Assembly: GCA_030639305.1 (NCBI GenBank)
Contig: DAOWCY010000032.1
Span: 1 to 45,476 of the forward strand
DNA length: 45,476 nt
Source of the DNA: JAGLQA01 sp023135565
Lineage (GTDB): Bacteria > Acidobacteriota > Aminicenantia > UBA2199
Direction: 5' to 3'
Position numbers and translations under genes: made by a program. This document shows, piece after piece, positions 16,406-24,440 of the stretch. Below the pieces are notes generated by a model, which did no database searches, was not told the DNA's origin, and saw nothing but the letters and a program-made list of their open reading frames with translations. The first letter of the stretch is position 1; the number at the start of each line of letters is the position of its first letter.

Positions 16406-17323
16406 ATGAAATTTACCGAACAAAAAGGAAAATTCGTTAAGCACTGCCCCTGCACGCCGGAAGCGGTCTGCTGCGGTTATTATAACCTGAACTTGCATAC
16501 CGGCTGTCCTTACTCCTGTTCTTACTGTATCCTCCAGGCTTATTTAGAAACCAAAGAAGCGGTTTTTTTTACTAATATGGCCGACGTGGAAAAAGAATTG
16601 GTAGAGGTTTCGCAGAGCCGGACACATTTGCGCATCGGCACCGGTGAGTTGACCGATTCCCTGGCCTTAGATTTACAGACCAACTATTCCCATAAAATAC
16701 TGCGGGTATTCGAGCAGTTTCCCGGTATTATTTTCGAGTTTAAGACCAAATCCGCCAGCATAAAGAACCTGCTGGAATACCCCGATGTATTAAAAAACAT
16801 CGTTGTTTCCTGGTCATTGAATCCCCAGTCGATTATCGAGAAAGAGGAGTTGTTAACTCCCGGCCTGACGGAACGGCTGCAGGCTTTGGCCGCAGTTCAG
16901 GCCAAAGGTTATAAAGTGGGCATTCATTTTGATCCCATCGTGTATTGCGAAGGCTGGCAGGTTTTTTACGAAGGTTTGGTTAAAGAGATCGCCGCGGTGA
17001 TCGACCCCGGAAAGATCGCCTGGTGGAGTTTAGGCGCTTTGCGATTTCCTTACGCGCTGCGTGAGCACATATTCAAATACAAGGATTCTATTTTGTTTGC
17101 CGGTGAGTTGATCAAAGGATATGACAACAAGTACCGGTATTTTAAGCCGCTTCGTATGGAGATGTTTCGATTTGTCAAGCAGGAAATATACTCGCATATT
17201 TCGCGGGAAGTGCCGTTATATCTATGTATGGAGGATGATGAAGCCTGGCGGGAACTGCTGCCGGGTATAGAGCCTACCGAAGAAGCGGTCAACGAATATC
17301 TTTATTTATCGGCTTTAGGATGA
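16406..17323 (+). CDS. Spore photoproduct lyase-family radical SAM protein
   Basis: The 305-residue protein carries the SPL-type radical SAM motif CPYSCSYCILQAYL (CX3CX2C) after a KGKFVKHCPCTP lead and NLHTG. Later SPL-family phrases are LRIGTGELTDSLALD and FEFKTKSASI. SPL repairs the thymine dimer of UV-irradiated spores by hydrogen abstraction; family members in non-spore-formers may repair DNA differently or act on other substrates. No sporulation gene lies in the window, so the family call is safe and the substrate is not. The motif cysteines would hold a [4Fe-4S] cluster. Confidence 0.82.
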   Translation: MKFTEQKGKFVKHCPCTPEAVCCGYYNLNLHTGCPYSCSYCILQAYLETKEAVFFTNMADVEKELVEVSQSRTHLRIGTGELTDSLALDLQTNYSHKILRVFEQFPGIIFEFKTKSASIKNLLEYPDVLKNIVVSWSLNPQSIIEKEELLTPGLTERLQALAAVQAKGYKVGIHFDPIVYCEGWQVFYEGLVKEIAAVIDPGKIAWWSLGALRFPYALREHIFKYKDSILFAGELIKGYDNKYRYFKPLRMEMFRFVKQEIYSHISREVPLYLCMEDDEAWRELLPGIEPTEEAVNEYLYLSALG

Positions 17324-17368
17324 TTTACCCCCGGATTTTTTTAGACTGGCGTATTCAACCCCTTAATG

Positions 17369-17403
17369 AAAAGTTTGGCTCCCGGCAGGGCCGCCGGAGG
17401 TAA
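17369..17403 (+). repeat. Fragment of the intergenic repeat
   Basis: This is AAAAGTTTGGCTCCCGGCAG followed by GGCCGCCGGAGGTAA, the right end of the repeat family. Confidence 0.65.
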
Positions 17404-17426
17404 GATAAAGAGAGATTTTTAATTCC

Positions 17427-17455
17427 TTTACATATTTTCTTATATATATTACAAT
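17427..17455 (+). promoter_or_regulatory. Promoter of the secreted Ig-like gene
   Basis: TTTACA (17427-17432), 17 nt, then TACAAT (17450-17455). A GAGGAGG ribosome site precedes ATG 17491. Confidence 0.55.
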
Positions 17456-17490
17456 TAAATAGAAAAAAATCAACCGCAGAGGAGGAACAA

Positions 17491-17907
17491 ATGAAGAAAA
17501 CGTTTTTGTCGGTTTTGATTGTTGTGTTGGTATTAGGAATCGGTTTTGTTTGGGGTTCCGCCGGGATCAGTGTGCAGAGCATGCCCCCGGTGGTGGTCAA
17601 GACCATGCCCCAGGCAGGGACTGTGGATGTGGACCCCGGGCTTAAGGAGATTCGCGTCACCTTTAGCAAAGAGATGAAAACCAAAGAAAACTGGTCGGTG
17701 GTCATAGTTTCCAGGGAGACATTTCCCAAAATTACCGGCAGCATCCACTATTTGCCGGACAAGAAAACCGTTATCGTCCCCGTCACATTGGAACCGGGGA
17801 GAACCTATGCAGTCTGGCTAAATTCTAAGAAATGGAATTACTTCCAGGACGTCAACCATAATCCCGCCGTGCCTTACCTGCTGGTCTTTGAAACGAAGAG
17901 CAATTAG
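17491..17907 (+). CDS. Secreted Ig-like (Big_5) domain protein
   Basis: This is a 138-residue product with signal peptide MKKTFLSVLIVVLVLGIGFVWG. A single Ig-like domain follows, of the type called Big_5/SbsA Ig-like. It opens VVKTMPQAGTVDVDPGLKEI then RVTFSKEMK, which is the hallmark 'P..G..V......I.V.FS..M' pattern, and ends with VPYLLVFET. Such domains occur in surface and periplasmic proteins as binding or spacer modules. Here the domain stands alone, so function is open. The gene has its own promoter and a strong GAGGAGGAACAA ribosome site. Confidence 0.8.
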   Translation: MKKTFLSVLIVVLVLGIGFVWGSAGISVQSMPPVVVKTMPQAGTVDVDPGLKEIRVTFSKEMKTKENWSVVIVSRETFPKITGSIHYLPDKKTVIVPVTLEPGRTYAVWLNSKKWNYFQDVNHNPAVPYLLVFETKSN

Positions 17908-18030
17908 CATTTAGCGTCTGAAATCCGGCAAAATGTGCTGTTAAATTTTCAATGCGAATCGATCATCATTAATTGAACATTGATAATTGTGCAATGCAGC
18001 TCCGGGGAGCCGCGCCTATCTCTTGACACG

Positions 18031-18351
18031 TTATAAAGCGTATACGACCTCACCCTCTTTCGCGTAGTCTACTAAGAAAGAGGCATCCTTTTCCCATTCC
18101 CCCCAGGTAAAGGAATGGGCTTCTATCGGCTCGAAAATTTCGTATATGACTTCTGAAAGTAAATCGATGCGTTCCCAATAGTTCAGCGGCGCAAAGTCAT
18201 CGGAAATAATTATCACGTCGATGTCGCTTTCGTCTCTATAATTTCCTTTTGCATAAGAGCCAAAAAGGATAATTTTATCGATTTTTATACTTTTTTTTTC
18301 AATATCGGTTTTGAAGCGGTGGATTATTTCTAAAACTGATTTTTTATCCAT
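18031..18351 (-). CDS. MNT-family minimal nucleotidyltransferase
   Basis: The 106-residue protein has the pol-beta nucleotidyltransferase signature LFGSYAKGNYRDESDIDVII (GSx-n-DxD) at about 30-50. MNT proteins pair with HEPN RNases: they act as antitoxins by adding AMP to the HEPN toxin or by binding it. The gene overlaps the HEPN-derived gene upstream by 22 nt on the same strand, the normal arrangement. Because that partner is broken, this antitoxin may be a relic or act elsewhere. Confidence 0.85.
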   Translation of the reverse strand: MDKKSVLEIIHRFKTDIEKKSIKIDKIILFGSYAKGNYRDESDIDVIIISDDFAPLNYWERIDLLSEVIYEIFEPIEAHSFTWGEWEKDASFLVDYAKEGEVVYAL

Positions 18352-18597
18352 GCTATTACCTCTTTGTTTTTATCGAGTATATCTTTTACCACGTCTTTCG
18401 TATATAGTTTTTTTATTTTTTCAAGGTCCTCCGGGTACCGGGTAAGAACGCTGGCTGAGTTAATTTTCACAATAAATTTACCTTTTTCTTTGGGGAGTTC
18501 TAGTTGTCGTTGATCACCTTCCGGCACTATGCATATACAAAGCCGTATCCATGTCGTAATCCGACTGTTTAAGCCACTGTAAACTTTTTTTTTCCAT
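18330..18597 (-). pseudogene. Broken HEPN-domain toxin gene
   Basis: Starting at ATG 18597, the minus strand encodes MEKKSLQWLKQSDYDMDTAL then YMHSAGR and a stop (18514). That is the first two helices of a HEPN domain. The end of a HEPN domain follows in another frame (QLELPKEKGKFIVKINSA then RYPEDLEKIKKLY). The central part that normally links them (the F..HLA.EK helix) is missing. The gene therefore lost its middle and its frame. An ORF covering the C-terminal frame can start at 18641, but its first ~55 residues are not HEPN-like. Confidence 0.75.
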
Positions 18598-18851
18598 ATT
18601 GTTTCGGTCTTTATTATAGGGTGAATTGACATTTTAATCAAGCATATATCGGAATTCCTACAAATTTTTGGTTATCAAAAAATTAGCCCAAAAAATTAGC
18701 CTGTCCCAAAAATTTTACCACAAAGCGGAGCGAAGCTAAATCATCATTGAGGATTGAAGATGGAGGATCGATAATCGTGCAATGCCCCGTCTACATTTGT
18801 GTCCCCTCACAAAAAAGTTAATAAACAAGAGCTCTAAGGGAATCATTGTAC
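18598..18851. other. Intergenic region left of the AbiE locus
   Basis: This region contains one copy (18690-18721) of a 32-bp sequence repeated at 20859-20890. It also holds a short stretch of ATTGA/GATCGAT-rich minisatellite similar to those near 17950 and 21070. No gene is seen. Confidence 0.5.
18690..18721. repeat. Left 32-bp direct repeat flanking the AbiE locus
   Basis: This copy matches 20859-20890 at 30 of 32 positions (core AAAAAATTAGCCTGTCCC). The pair brackets the AbiEi/AbiEii genes and their promoter. Confidence 0.75.
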
Positions 18852-18881
18852 TTGACAAAGGGTTCTATTTATTGGTATCAT
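18852..18881 (+). promoter_or_regulatory. Promoter of the AbiE pair
   Basis: TTGACA (18852-18857), an 18-nt spacer and TATCAT (18876-18881). Confidence 0.7.
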
Positions 18882-18904
18882 TAGTTTGTTCAACATTTTG
18901 CGGT

Positions 18905-18921
18905 GTTCATTAATAGTGAAC
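18905..18921 (+). promoter_or_regulatory. Operator-like palindrome upstream of abiEi
   Basis: GTTCATTAATAGTGAAC is a 17-bp near-perfect palindrome (GTTCA...TGAAC). It lies between promoter and start, with another GTTCA at about 18889. AbiEi antitoxins are known to repress their own promoter through inverted repeats, so this is the likely binding site. Confidence 0.55.
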
Positions 18922-18932
18922 GTGGAGAAATA

Positions 18933-19991
18933 ATGAACAACATAAAAAGAGACGATGAATTAATTTTGTTAGCTATCGAGGCTTTAGCAGGGATTCTACC
19001 GGAGGTTGAAATTCACCCTCTTCTCGAAGAGGAAAGCACGACCCGCGGTATCGAACTTAATTACGGTAATAAAAAATATAAGTTCGAGGTGATAGTAAAA
19101 AGAAACCTCTCCGCCAGCAGCGTTCTTAATGCCCTGGTTGGGGTGTTCTCCGCCAGGGAGAATAGAAAAAACACGATTTTGGTGAGCGAATACCTTACCC
19201 GGAATACGACTCTGCTGTTAAAGAAAAATCGTATCCTCTTCATGGATACGGCAGGTAATGCTTATCTTAAGAACGATGATCTATTGATTTTCACAAATGC
19301 CGGTAAGCGCGATTCAAAAGCCGTCAAGCAAAAGACTAACAGGGCTTTTTATGCGTCCGGCTTGAAGTTAATTTTTAACGTACTGGCTTTTCCCGGTTTG
19401 GTAAACGCACCTTATAGGACAACTGCCAAAATATCGAAAGTCTCTCTCGGTTCTATCGGCTGGGTATACCGGGATTTGAAAGAAATGGGACATCTGCTCC
19501 AGGTTGATCGAAACCATAAAAAAACAGTGGAGCGGGACAAACTTTTTGAAAAGTGGACCGATGCCTATGGTAAAACATTACGGCCCGGTTTGCTGAAAGG
19601 AAGATACAGACCGGCAGGACAAACCGTAAGGGATTTTCTCGAAGGTGCGCAGGACATTCCGACACGTTCCGGGAACACTTTCCTTGGCGGAGAAACAGCC
19701 GCGTACTTATGTACCGGATATTTAAAACCCGAAACTCTTACGCTGTATACCGCCGGTAATATCTTAGACCTTATCAAAACCTTAAAGCTTGTCCCTGATG
19801 AAAGCGGTCCCGTAGAAATACTGGAACTTTTTTGGGATATGGACTATTATAGAAATAATATGCCCCAATGTTACCGAAACGGGATTGTTCCATATCACCT
19901 AATCTATGCGGACCTAATTATCGCCGGGGATGAAAGGAACCTGGAAGGAGCGAAACAAGTTTATGAAGAACACTTACGCAGTCTCTTATAA
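18933..19991 (+). CDS. AbiEi-family type IV antitoxin / repressor
   Basis: The product is 352 residues from ATG 18933, preceded by GTGGAG. A GTG at 18903 would add ten residues but overlaps the operator. The central region FYASGLKLIFNVLAFPGLVN then TTAKISKVSLGSIGWVYRDL is a winged helix-turn-helix, and the C-terminal half (GGETAAYLCTGYLKPETLTLY) matches AbiEi C-terminal antitoxin domains. Type IV antitoxins counter the nucleotidyltransferase toxin without direct binding and repress transcription. The N-terminal ~120 residues form a nuclease-like alpha/beta domain (VIVKRNLSASSVLNAL, NTILVSEYLT) seen in longer family members. It overlaps the toxin gene. Confidence 0.78.
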   Translation: MNNIKRDDELILLAIEALAGILPEVEIHPLLEEESTTRGIELNYGNKKYKFEVIVKRNLSASSVLNALVGVFSARENRKNTILVSEYLTRNTTLLLKKNRILFMDTAGNAYLKNDDLLIFTNAGKRDSKAVKQKTNRAFYASGLKLIFNVLAFPGLVNAPYRTTAKISKVSLGSIGWVYRDLKEMGHLLQVDRNHKKTVERDKLFEKWTDAYGKTLRPGLLKGRYRPAGQTVRDFLEGAQDIPTRSGNTFLGGETAAYLCTGYLKPETLTLYTAGNILDLIKTLKLVPDESGPVEILELFWDMDYYRNNMPQCYRNGIVPYHLIYADLIIAGDERNLEGAKQVYEEHLRSLL

Positions 19992-20832
19992 AAAGTTGAG
20001 CATACCCTGTGTAAAACAGATACTGACGGCAATAGAAAAAATTCTAAGAAAATATAATAAGAAGTTTTTTTTGATTGGTGCTTTAGCCAGGGATATTATC
20101 CTGGAATTAATCCATGAACGATCTGTCTACAGATCAACGATGGACATTGATATAGCGGTATTATTATCGAACTGGAACCAATACGATAAAATAATGCATG
20201 CTCTAATTGATTCGGAGGGTTTCAGCAAAACAAAAGAGAAACACAGGTTGGTTTATAGTCATCAAACAGACAGGGTTGTGGTTGATATTATCCCGGTTGG
20301 TGATATTTCAAAACCCGCTGATGTGATCACGTGGCCACCTGGATATGAAGTAGTTATGACAACAATCGGATTTGATGAAGTTTATAAAAATGCCATCGTG
20401 ATAAAGTTTAACGGTGATCTTGAAATCAAATGTGCTTCATTGGAAGGCTTAACTATTTTAAAACTGGCTGCCTGGTGCGATAGGCAGAGAGAGAAGGATG
20501 CGGTAGATTTGAAAATTATCCTGATTAACTATTTCGATATCTACTCCGAAGAAATCTATGAAAAACACTTCTCATTAATCCAGGACCCGAACTTCGACTA
20601 TGAAAAATGTGGGGCCAGGGTTTTAGGTCGTAAAATCAAAGAAATAATAAAAGATAATCCCCGGCTAAAGGGAAAAAGTGTATCGCTTTTAAAAAAAGAA
20701 ACGGCTGATATTGATAATTCGAGGTTGTCATTGGGGATGAGGAAAGTTTTCCCGATTTTAAGAGATGATGATTATAAGGCGAATTATGAGCTATTGGAGC
20801 AGCTATTATTAGGAATCGAGGAAGATGAATAA
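19963..20832 (+). CDS. AbiEii-like nucleotidyltransferase toxin
   Basis: The product is 289 residues from ATG 19963, overlapping abiEi by 29 nt; an ATG at 19930 would extend it by eleven residues. The nucleotidyltransferase core is FFLIGALARDIIL then STMDIDIAVLLSNW (the catalytic DxD), and VVVDIIPVGD supplies the third acidic residue. KLAAWCDRQREKDAVDL is typical of AbiEii/NTase-DUF1814-like proteins. AbiEii-type toxins modify RNA (some add nucleotides to the tRNA 3' end) and cause abortive infection. The tight overlap with the antitoxin supports a functional pair. Confidence 0.8.
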   Translation: MKNTYAVSYKKLSIPCVKQILTAIEKILRKYNKKFFLIGALARDIILELIHERSVYRSTMDIDIAVLLSNWNQYDKIMHALIDSEGFSKTKEKHRLVYSHQTDRVVVDIIPVGDISKPADVITWPPGYEVVMTTIGFDEVYKNAIVIKFNGDLEIKCASLEGLTILKLAAWCDRQREKDAVDLKIILINYFDIYSEEIYEKHFSLIQDPNFDYEKCGARVLGRKIKEIIKDNPRLKGKSVSLLKKETADIDNSRLSLGMRKVFPILRDDDYKANYELLEQLLLGIEEDE

Positions 20833-21093
20833 AAAATGGATAGGCTCAAATAGGCAGCAAAAAATTAGCCTGTCCCCAAAATTTTGCCACGAAGTGACGG
20901 GGTGTGTTAGCTCGGTGAATAGTATGTTCGACAATCTTATAGCTTTTTCCCGGTTGTAAGCACCCTTTTTGGTTCCGGCTTGTCCGGGTTGTGAACATTG
21001 CAAATGTCACGTTTGTTTTTGTGAAATGCAATGTCCGGCCCTTAGATAGGTTCAGCGATCAGCGTTCATTGAACATTGAAGATCGATCATCGA
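20833..21093. other. Intergenic region right of the AbiE locus
   Basis: This region holds the right 32-bp direct repeat (20859-20890) and an ATTGAACATTGAAGATCG minisatellite-like stretch. No gene is seen. Confidence 0.5.
20859..20890. repeat. Right 32-bp direct repeat flanking the AbiE locus
   Basis: This copy matches 18690-18721 with two mismatches. Confidence 0.75.
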
Positions 21094-22836
21094 TTATTTT
21101 ACCTGGAAGATGGATAAAAAAGAACCTTTCTTGCCCGGCTGACCATGCATCTGGGAAATCGCTTTGCCCGATTCGATATGAGTTCTGTCGATCTCTAATG
21201 CCCGCTGAAAACACTTCTCCGAAAGCTTGAACTTTTTCTGTTTGCGGAATAATACACCCAGAGCATAGACTGCATCCGGGTTCGTCGGTTCTAATTCGAT
21301 GGCTGTTTTTAAATTTCTCTCCGCATCACCTTGAAAATAAAACAACTCCGACTGGCACTGCCCCAATAATAAAAAGTATTTGCCCCGGGCAGGGTCCAGT
21401 TTGGTTGCCTGTTTGAGAAGTTCGACAGCATCGTGGAATTTTTTTTCAGTATATAATTGCTCCCCCTGCTCAAAAAGACTGTGCGCTTTATGACGGGGTA
21501 TTTCTTTAGATTGAGTCTTGTCGCCTAAAGGATCCTCTTGCTCTTCTTTTTCCTCAGCTTTTCGCTTCTCCTCTTCTTCTTGCGCCTTTATTTTCTTTTC
21601 TTCCTCTTCTTTCTTTTTTTCTTCTAATCGCTTCTTCCTCTCCTCTTCCCTTCTTCTATCTGCTTCTATCTTTTTCTCCGCTTCCCTGCGCCTTTCTACT
21701 TCTTTTTTTATTTCTTCCCCTTCTTTCTTTTTTTCTTCTAATCGCTTCTTCCTCTCTTCTTCCCTTCTTTTTTCCTCTTCTCTTTTCCTGCGCTCCTCCT
21801 CTCTCTTTTTTTCTGCTGCTCTCTTTCTCTCTGCTTCTTTTTCCCTTTCCTCTTCTTCTCTTCTCCTCTTCCTTTTATCTTTTGCAATTAGCGATCGATA
21901 GGCATCCTCGATTCCCTCCGAAACGAACCCGGCTATTTTTTTTATTTCCGAAGCGGCTGTAGTGCCGAACCTGTCCGGGTGATAGAGTTTGGATTTTTCC
22001 CGGTATGATTTCTCTATCTCTTCGATAGACGCCGTCTCTTTGAGGCCTAAGATACTATAATCAGTGAGTTCCCCGCTTTTTAATTTTTCGTTTATTTCCA
22101 GCAGCTCTTTCGTGTTTTCCGCCCTGTCGAAATCTGATTTGCGCTCGAAAAATTGCACGACATCCAGCATCAGGAAAAGGATGATTTTCTCCCAATAAAA
22201 TCCCGGCGGTAAATTAAGTTTCGAGATAATCTCCGCATTGGAAAGACCGCCGCATTTTTCCAACTCTTTATATAGTTGTATTTCATCGTCCTTCAGCATT
22301 GGGGTGAGAAAATGCGGTATGCCTACTGCTTTCAGGCCATGAAAATAAATTTTATCTTTGAAATATTTGATGTTTCGCATCCGCCTGACGCCTTCTACAA
22401 TGATCGATGGCAGTTGAATTTCGATATATCCCCGTTTCGCCACCATAGGCATCTTTTTTTTGAATTCCCAGGTGCCTTTATTCAGCAGGAAAGTGGATAA
22501 AATGATTCTCCTGGTCAGGTAGATCATAGCGGCTTCCAATTCTTCCCGGTTAACGAAATTATTCTGTACCAGGATTTCGCCCACTTCCCGGTCTTCTCCG
22601 TGGAGCAGGCCGCTGATGGTATCGAACTGCTCCTCGCTGATCTGACCGGTCAGTTGTAATATAAAACTGATTTTTTCGTCGAGTTTGGTGCTGCTGGCGG
22701 AGATCAGGATGCCGCCGATAAAGTAGAATTTTTTCTTAAAGTCTTCGCCTTTTACTTTGAGTGCGCCGGTGAGGCGCTCCGCCGAAATCTTTTTCAGGAT
22801 TACCGGCACCGGGTATTCAGTTATCGAGTATTCCAT
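21094..22836 (-). CDS. PATAN(DUF4388)-J domain-ER/K helix-TPR protein
   Basis: The 580-residue protein has four parts. Residues 1-235 are a DUF4388/PATAN-type region (LTGALKVKG, FYFIGGILISASS, VGEILVQNNFV), common in delta-proteobacterial and acidobacterial signalling proteins. Residues 258-320 are a J domain with an intact HPD (286-288), so it can stimulate DnaK ATPase. Residues about 320-450 are an almost uninterrupted Glu/Arg/Lys stretch that should form a long single helix (ER/K type) and contains an internal repeat. Residues about 460-565 are two to three TPR units (GKYFLLLGQCQSELFY, PDAVYALGVLFRKQKK). It may recruit a chaperone to a surface or motility complex; that is inference. AAAGGTA precedes ATG 22836. 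Confidence 0.85.
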   Translation of the reverse strand: MEYSITEYPVPVILKKISAERLTGALKVKGEDFKKKFYFIGGILISASSTKLDEKISFILQLTGQISEEQFDTISGLLHGEDREVGEILVQNNFVNREELEAAMIYLTRRIILSTFLLNKGTWEFKKKMPMVAKRGYIEIQLPSIIVEGVRRMRNIKYFKDKIYFHGLKAVGIPHFLTPMLKDDEIQLYKELEKCGGLSNAEIISKLNLPPGFYWEKIILFLMLDVVQFFERKSDFDRAENTKELLEINEKLKSGELTDYSILGLKETASIEEIEKSYREKSKLYHPDRFGTTAASEIKKIAGFVSEGIEDAYRSLIAKDKRKRRREEEEREKEAERKRAAEKKREEERRKREEEKRREEERKKRLEEKKKEGEEIKKEVERRREAEKKIEADRRREEERKKRLEEKKKEEEEKKIKAQEEEEKRKAEEKEEQEDPLGDKTQSKEIPRHKAHSLFEQGEQLYTEKKFHDAVELLKQATKLDPARGKYFLLLGQCQSELFYFQGDAERNLKTAIELEPTNPDAVYALGVLFRKQKKFKLSEKCFQRALEIDRTHIESGKAISQMHGQPGKKGSFLSIFQVK

Positions 22837-22934
22837 TTTTCGTACCTTTTAGATACTATTATGCCAATTTTCTTTTTTTTTTTCAAGTTTTTCGTGTCAA
22901 TTAAGGGGGGAAATATTGTTTTTTTTTACAAAGC

Positions 22935-22963
22935 TTGCATAAATTTCAAGTAAGAGGTATAAT
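22935..22963 (+). promoter_or_regulatory. Promoter of the VapBC pair
   Basis: TTGCAT (22935-22940), a 17-nt spacer and TATAAT (22958-22963). AAAGGAG precedes ATG 22991. Confidence 0.75.
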
Positions 22964-22990
22964 GCTCAATATAGAAATAAAGGAGCGCCC

Positions 22991-23251
22991 ATGGCACAAA
23001 GAAGTCTTACGATCGATCTTCCGGGGTCCGCAGACGCCCTTCAGAAAGTCCTGCAAATGCTTCTGCAATATGGTCTAATTTCAGAGAAAAAAGTACGCAC
23101 TCTCGAGCAGGAAGATACAGCAAAACAGCCGGAAAAAAAGAGTCGCTGGGCACAAGCCGCGGAACGGCTTCAAGCGGAGAATTACCTGAAAGGCCGGTCT
23201 GGAGAAGTGAAAGAACTGTTCCGAGAGTTTAGAGAAGACTTTGAACTGTAG
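22991..23251 (+). CDS. VapB-like antitoxin
   Basis: The 86-residue protein begins with a short strand-forming stretch (MAQRSLTIDLPGSADALQKV) and ends with a helical, charged tail (SGEVKELFREFREDFEL). The tail is the part of such antitoxins that binds the PIN toxin. It is followed after 8 nt by a PIN-domain gene. I infer antitoxin function from size, tail and position; the exact DNA-binding family is not clear. Confidence 0.72.
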   Translation: MAQRSLTIDLPGSADALQKVLQMLLQYGLISEKKVRTLEQEDTAKQPEKKSRWAQAAERLQAENYLKGRSGEVKELFREFREDFEL

Positions 23252-23259
23252 TTTTTGTT

Positions 23260-23712
23260 ATGAACCGTTATATCCTCGATGCAGATTTTTTAAGTGCCCT
23301 GGAGGATAGCGACTCTCCGGGGTATAAAAAGATTTTCGAGAAACTCTCCTCATTACCTGATGAAGATGAAGTGTGTATGTCCATTATTTCTATTTATGAG
23401 TATTATTATGGGGTTTTTAATGCACCTGATAAGAGGCTTGCCGAGGAATTGCGAAGGGCCAAAGACACACTTGTACAACTTTTCAAAATACTTCCTCTAA
23501 GCCTGGAAGGTGCTGAACGATACGGAAAAATAAAAGCTGAATATAAAAAACGAACGGGAACTACCAGGGTGGGCATGAGACGTCACAATGTTGATATTAT
23601 CCTTGCCGGTACAGCCCTGGAACAGGATGCCGTTATCGTCAGTCAGGATAAAATTTTTTCAAGAATTCAAGAGTTTGAGCAGAGATTGCAAGTGGAAAAC
23701 TGGGCTAAATAA
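23260..23712 (+). CDS. PIN-domain ribonuclease toxin (VapC-like)
   Basis: The 150-residue protein has the PIN acidic residues in order: YILDADFLSAL (first Asp), SIISIYEYYYG (Glu), HNVDIILAGTAL (Asp) and IVSQDKIFSRI (last Asp). It is an Mg-dependent RNase, in most VapC proteins aimed at tRNA or rRNA. Unlike the remnant at 11181, this copy is complete and sits behind an intact antitoxin gene and promoter. Confidence 0.88.
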   Translation: MNRYILDADFLSALEDSDSPGYKKIFEKLSSLPDEDEVCMSIISIYEYYYGVFNAPDKRLAEELRRAKDTLVQLFKILPLSLEGAERYGKIKAEYKKRTGTTRVGMRRHNVDIILAGTALEQDAVIVSQDKIFSRIQEFEQRLQVENWAK

Positions 23713-23741
23713 AAAAGTGTTATAAGAGAGTATTTTTCGCT

Positions 23742-24440
23742 ATGAAAAGAAAACTTTTTCTCACAATCGAGTTAGTGGCAGCCGTGCTGATTGTGGCGGT
23801 CTATTTCTTTGTTATTAAATCGGCCCCGCCCCGGCTGAACTATTATAAAGTGCTCTGCATGGGCGACAGCTTAACCGAAAGCAGCTATGGACAGTATACC
23901 CGGAATCTAAAACGTTTGTTCAAGGCCGGGGGATTTAAGGTTAATGTTTATCCAGCCGCCAGGCCGGGAAACACTTCCGGCCAGTACTTAGAATATCTTA
24001 GAAAATCGAATATCTTAGCTAAAATCAATCCCCATATCCTGGTCTTGATGTTGGGAAGCAACGATGTCAGGATCGATGGCGACAATACCCCGCTGCCCCG
24101 GTTTGAGAAAAACATGCGCGAGATTATTAAAATAATCAAAAGTTCTAAAAATCCCGCCACTTCAAAGAAAATTGTTTTTATTGCCACCATTCCGCCTATT
24201 TTCAACTGCGACCTGCCTACTTTTGATGAGACATCGCAGCGGAGAGTCAAGGAAGAGATCGTCCCCGCAGTGAAAAAACTGGCCAAAGAAGAAGAACTCT
24301 ACTTGATAGATGTTTTCGATTTTTTCCGGGATAAACCGGGCCTGCTGCCCGGCATCCACCCTACAAAAGAAGGTTACCGGGCCCTGGCAGAGTTCATTTT
24401 TAAAGAAATCCGGCCCTTCGTAAAAGGCAGTGAAAAATGA
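23742..24440 (+). CDS. Membrane-anchored SGNH/GDSL hydrolase
   Basis: The 232-residue product has an N-terminal anchor (residues 7-26) placing the domain outside the cytoplasmic membrane. SGNH blocks: CMGDSLTESS with nucleophile S43, PGNTSG (block II Gly), LMLGSNDVR (N107) and PGIHPTKEGY with H206. The usual Asp three residues before the His (DGIHP) is Pro203 here, so catalysis would rest on a Ser-His pair or a different acid. Substrates of this family include esters of lipids, acylated sugars and peptidoglycan. The next gene overlaps by 4 nt and encodes a flippase-like membrane protein, suggesting an envelope lipid or glycan role. Confidence 0.82.
   Translation: MKRKLFLTIELVAAVLIVAVYFFVIKSAPPRLNYYKVLCMGDSLTESSYGQYTRNLKRLFKAGGFKVNVYPAARPGNTSGQYLEYLRKSNILAKINPHILVLMLGSNDVRIDGDNTPLPRFEKNMREIIKIIKSSKNPATSKKIVFIATIPPIFNCDLPTFDETSQRRVKEEIVPAVKKLAKEEELYLIDVFDFFRDKPGLLPGIHPTKEGYRALAEFIFKEIRPFVKGSEK

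Noticed and set aside
18330..18641. Intact 103-residue gene in place of the broken HEPN
   Set aside because: The first ~55 residues are not HEPN-like and the true HEPN start is in another frame at 18597, so the long frame arises by chance across the deletion.
21518..21901. Ser/Phe-rich ORF of 127 codons
   Set aside because: It is the antisense shadow of the Glu/Lys/Arg-rich helix in the J-domain protein.
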